Assembly: GCA_003133345.1 (NCBI GenBank)
Contig: PKXB01000185.1
Location: forward strand, 30,617-44,663
Length of the DNA stretch: 14,047 nt
Direction: 5' to 3'
DNA from: Hyphomicrobiales bacterium
GTDB taxonomy: Bacteria; Pseudomonadota; Alphaproteobacteria; Rhizobiales; Xanthobacteraceae
Shown: positions 13,915 through 14,047 of the stretch, piece after piece
Layout of the letters: each line of letters begins with the position of its first letter
Position numbering within the stretch: the stretch's first letter is position 1
Position numbers and translations under genes: made by a program
Notes under the pieces: generated by a model
What the model was told of the DNA's origin: nothing
The model's input: the letters and a program-made list of their open reading frames with translations, nothing else
The model's database searches: none

Positions 13915-14047
13915 TATTTATAATAACATGTTATGAGCGCTCGACCCCACGAGGCGGCTCGCACGCTCAACAAAAAAGAATTCTGCTGCGAGTGCGCAAA
14001 GTTTGCAGAGCCCCGGCAGTTGCCTGCGAACGATTTTAGGATTGGAG
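13915..14047. promoter_or_regulatory. Upstream region at the right edge, possible divergent promoter
   Basis: The last 133 bases hold no credible gene. A perfect 12-bp palindrome, ATAACATGTTAT (13923-13934), lies about 55-60 bp upstream of the inferred iclR start point. TATAAT (13919-13924) on the plus strand is a perfect -10 hexamer but has no good -35. The window ends in AGGATTGGAG, which could be the ribosome binding site of a plus-strand gene starting just beyond 14047. If so, this is a divergent promoter shared with the iclR operon. All of this is inference. Confidence 0.3.

Noticed and set aside
13830-14039. Small plus-strand frame at the right edge.
   Set aside because: It runs through the iclR promoter and operators, has no ribosome binding site and no recognisable motif.
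1-14047. CRISPR array, tRNA/rRNA, insertion sequence, integrase or toxin-antitoxin genes.
   Set aside because: No regularly spaced repeats, cloverleaf-like sequences, transposase or integrase motifs, or paired small toxin genes were seen on either strand.

Overview
The window is GC-rich accessory chromosome from what looks like an alphaproteobacterium, probably a Hyphomicrobiales (Bradyrhizobium/Xanthobacteraceae-like) soil or water heterotroph. That placement is inference. It rests on the GC-rich codon use, a DUF6455 protein, two FNR/FixK-type promoters, and several orphan TctC (Bug-type) periplasmic binding proteins. I see no rRNA, tRNA, CRISPR array, insertion sequence or phage gene, and no gene-free stretch longer than about 205 bases.

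Layout, left to right. (1) 1-1096, minus strand: the start of a 2-oxoacid:ferredoxin oxidoreductase operon (gamma, then alpha running off the left edge) and a small four-cysteine DUF6455 protein. Each has its own promoter with a TTGCG-N4-ATCAA box 22 nt upstream of a -10 hexamer, the geometry of a class II FNR/FixK promoter, so both are probably switched on at low oxygen. (2) 1216-3260, minus: two tandem paralogous TctC binding proteins with no TctA/TctB membrane genes. (3) 3455-4678, plus: a class III (CaiB/BaiF) CoA-transferase divergent from them, with two inverted repeats in the shared 194-bp promoter region. (4) 4685-6150, minus: a DUF35 zinc-ribbon/OB protein translationally coupled to a thiolase-fold protein that lacks the nucleophilic cysteine. 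(5) 6246-7268, plus: a Gfo/Idh/MocA NAD(P)-dependent dehydrogenase, whose promoter region is bracketed by a 15-bp inverted repeat. (6) 13842 down to 7312, minus: a six-gene operon of IclR regulator, BKACE-type beta-keto acid cleavage enzyme, GMC flavin oxidoreductase, ACMSD-like metal-dependent amidohydrolase/decarboxylase, aldo/keto reductase and a third TctC binding protein.

Taken together this is a catabolic island for an unidentified organic acid or alcohol. Binding proteins capture a carboxylate, GMC/AKR/Gfo enzymes adjust its oxidation state, and a CoA-transferase, BKACE and thiolase-like protein handle carbon-carbon chemistry through CoA thioesters. The substrate cannot be read from the sequence.

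Four points stand out. The amidohydrolase reading frame is broken by a single in-frame TAG although all its metal ligands are present. The iclR promoter carries two TGG-N9-CCA palindromes, one over the -35 and one over the start point, an autoregulation layout. The porG and DUF6455 promoters are matched FNR/FixK promoters. A long inverted repeat surrounds the thiolase/Gfo divergent promoter region.
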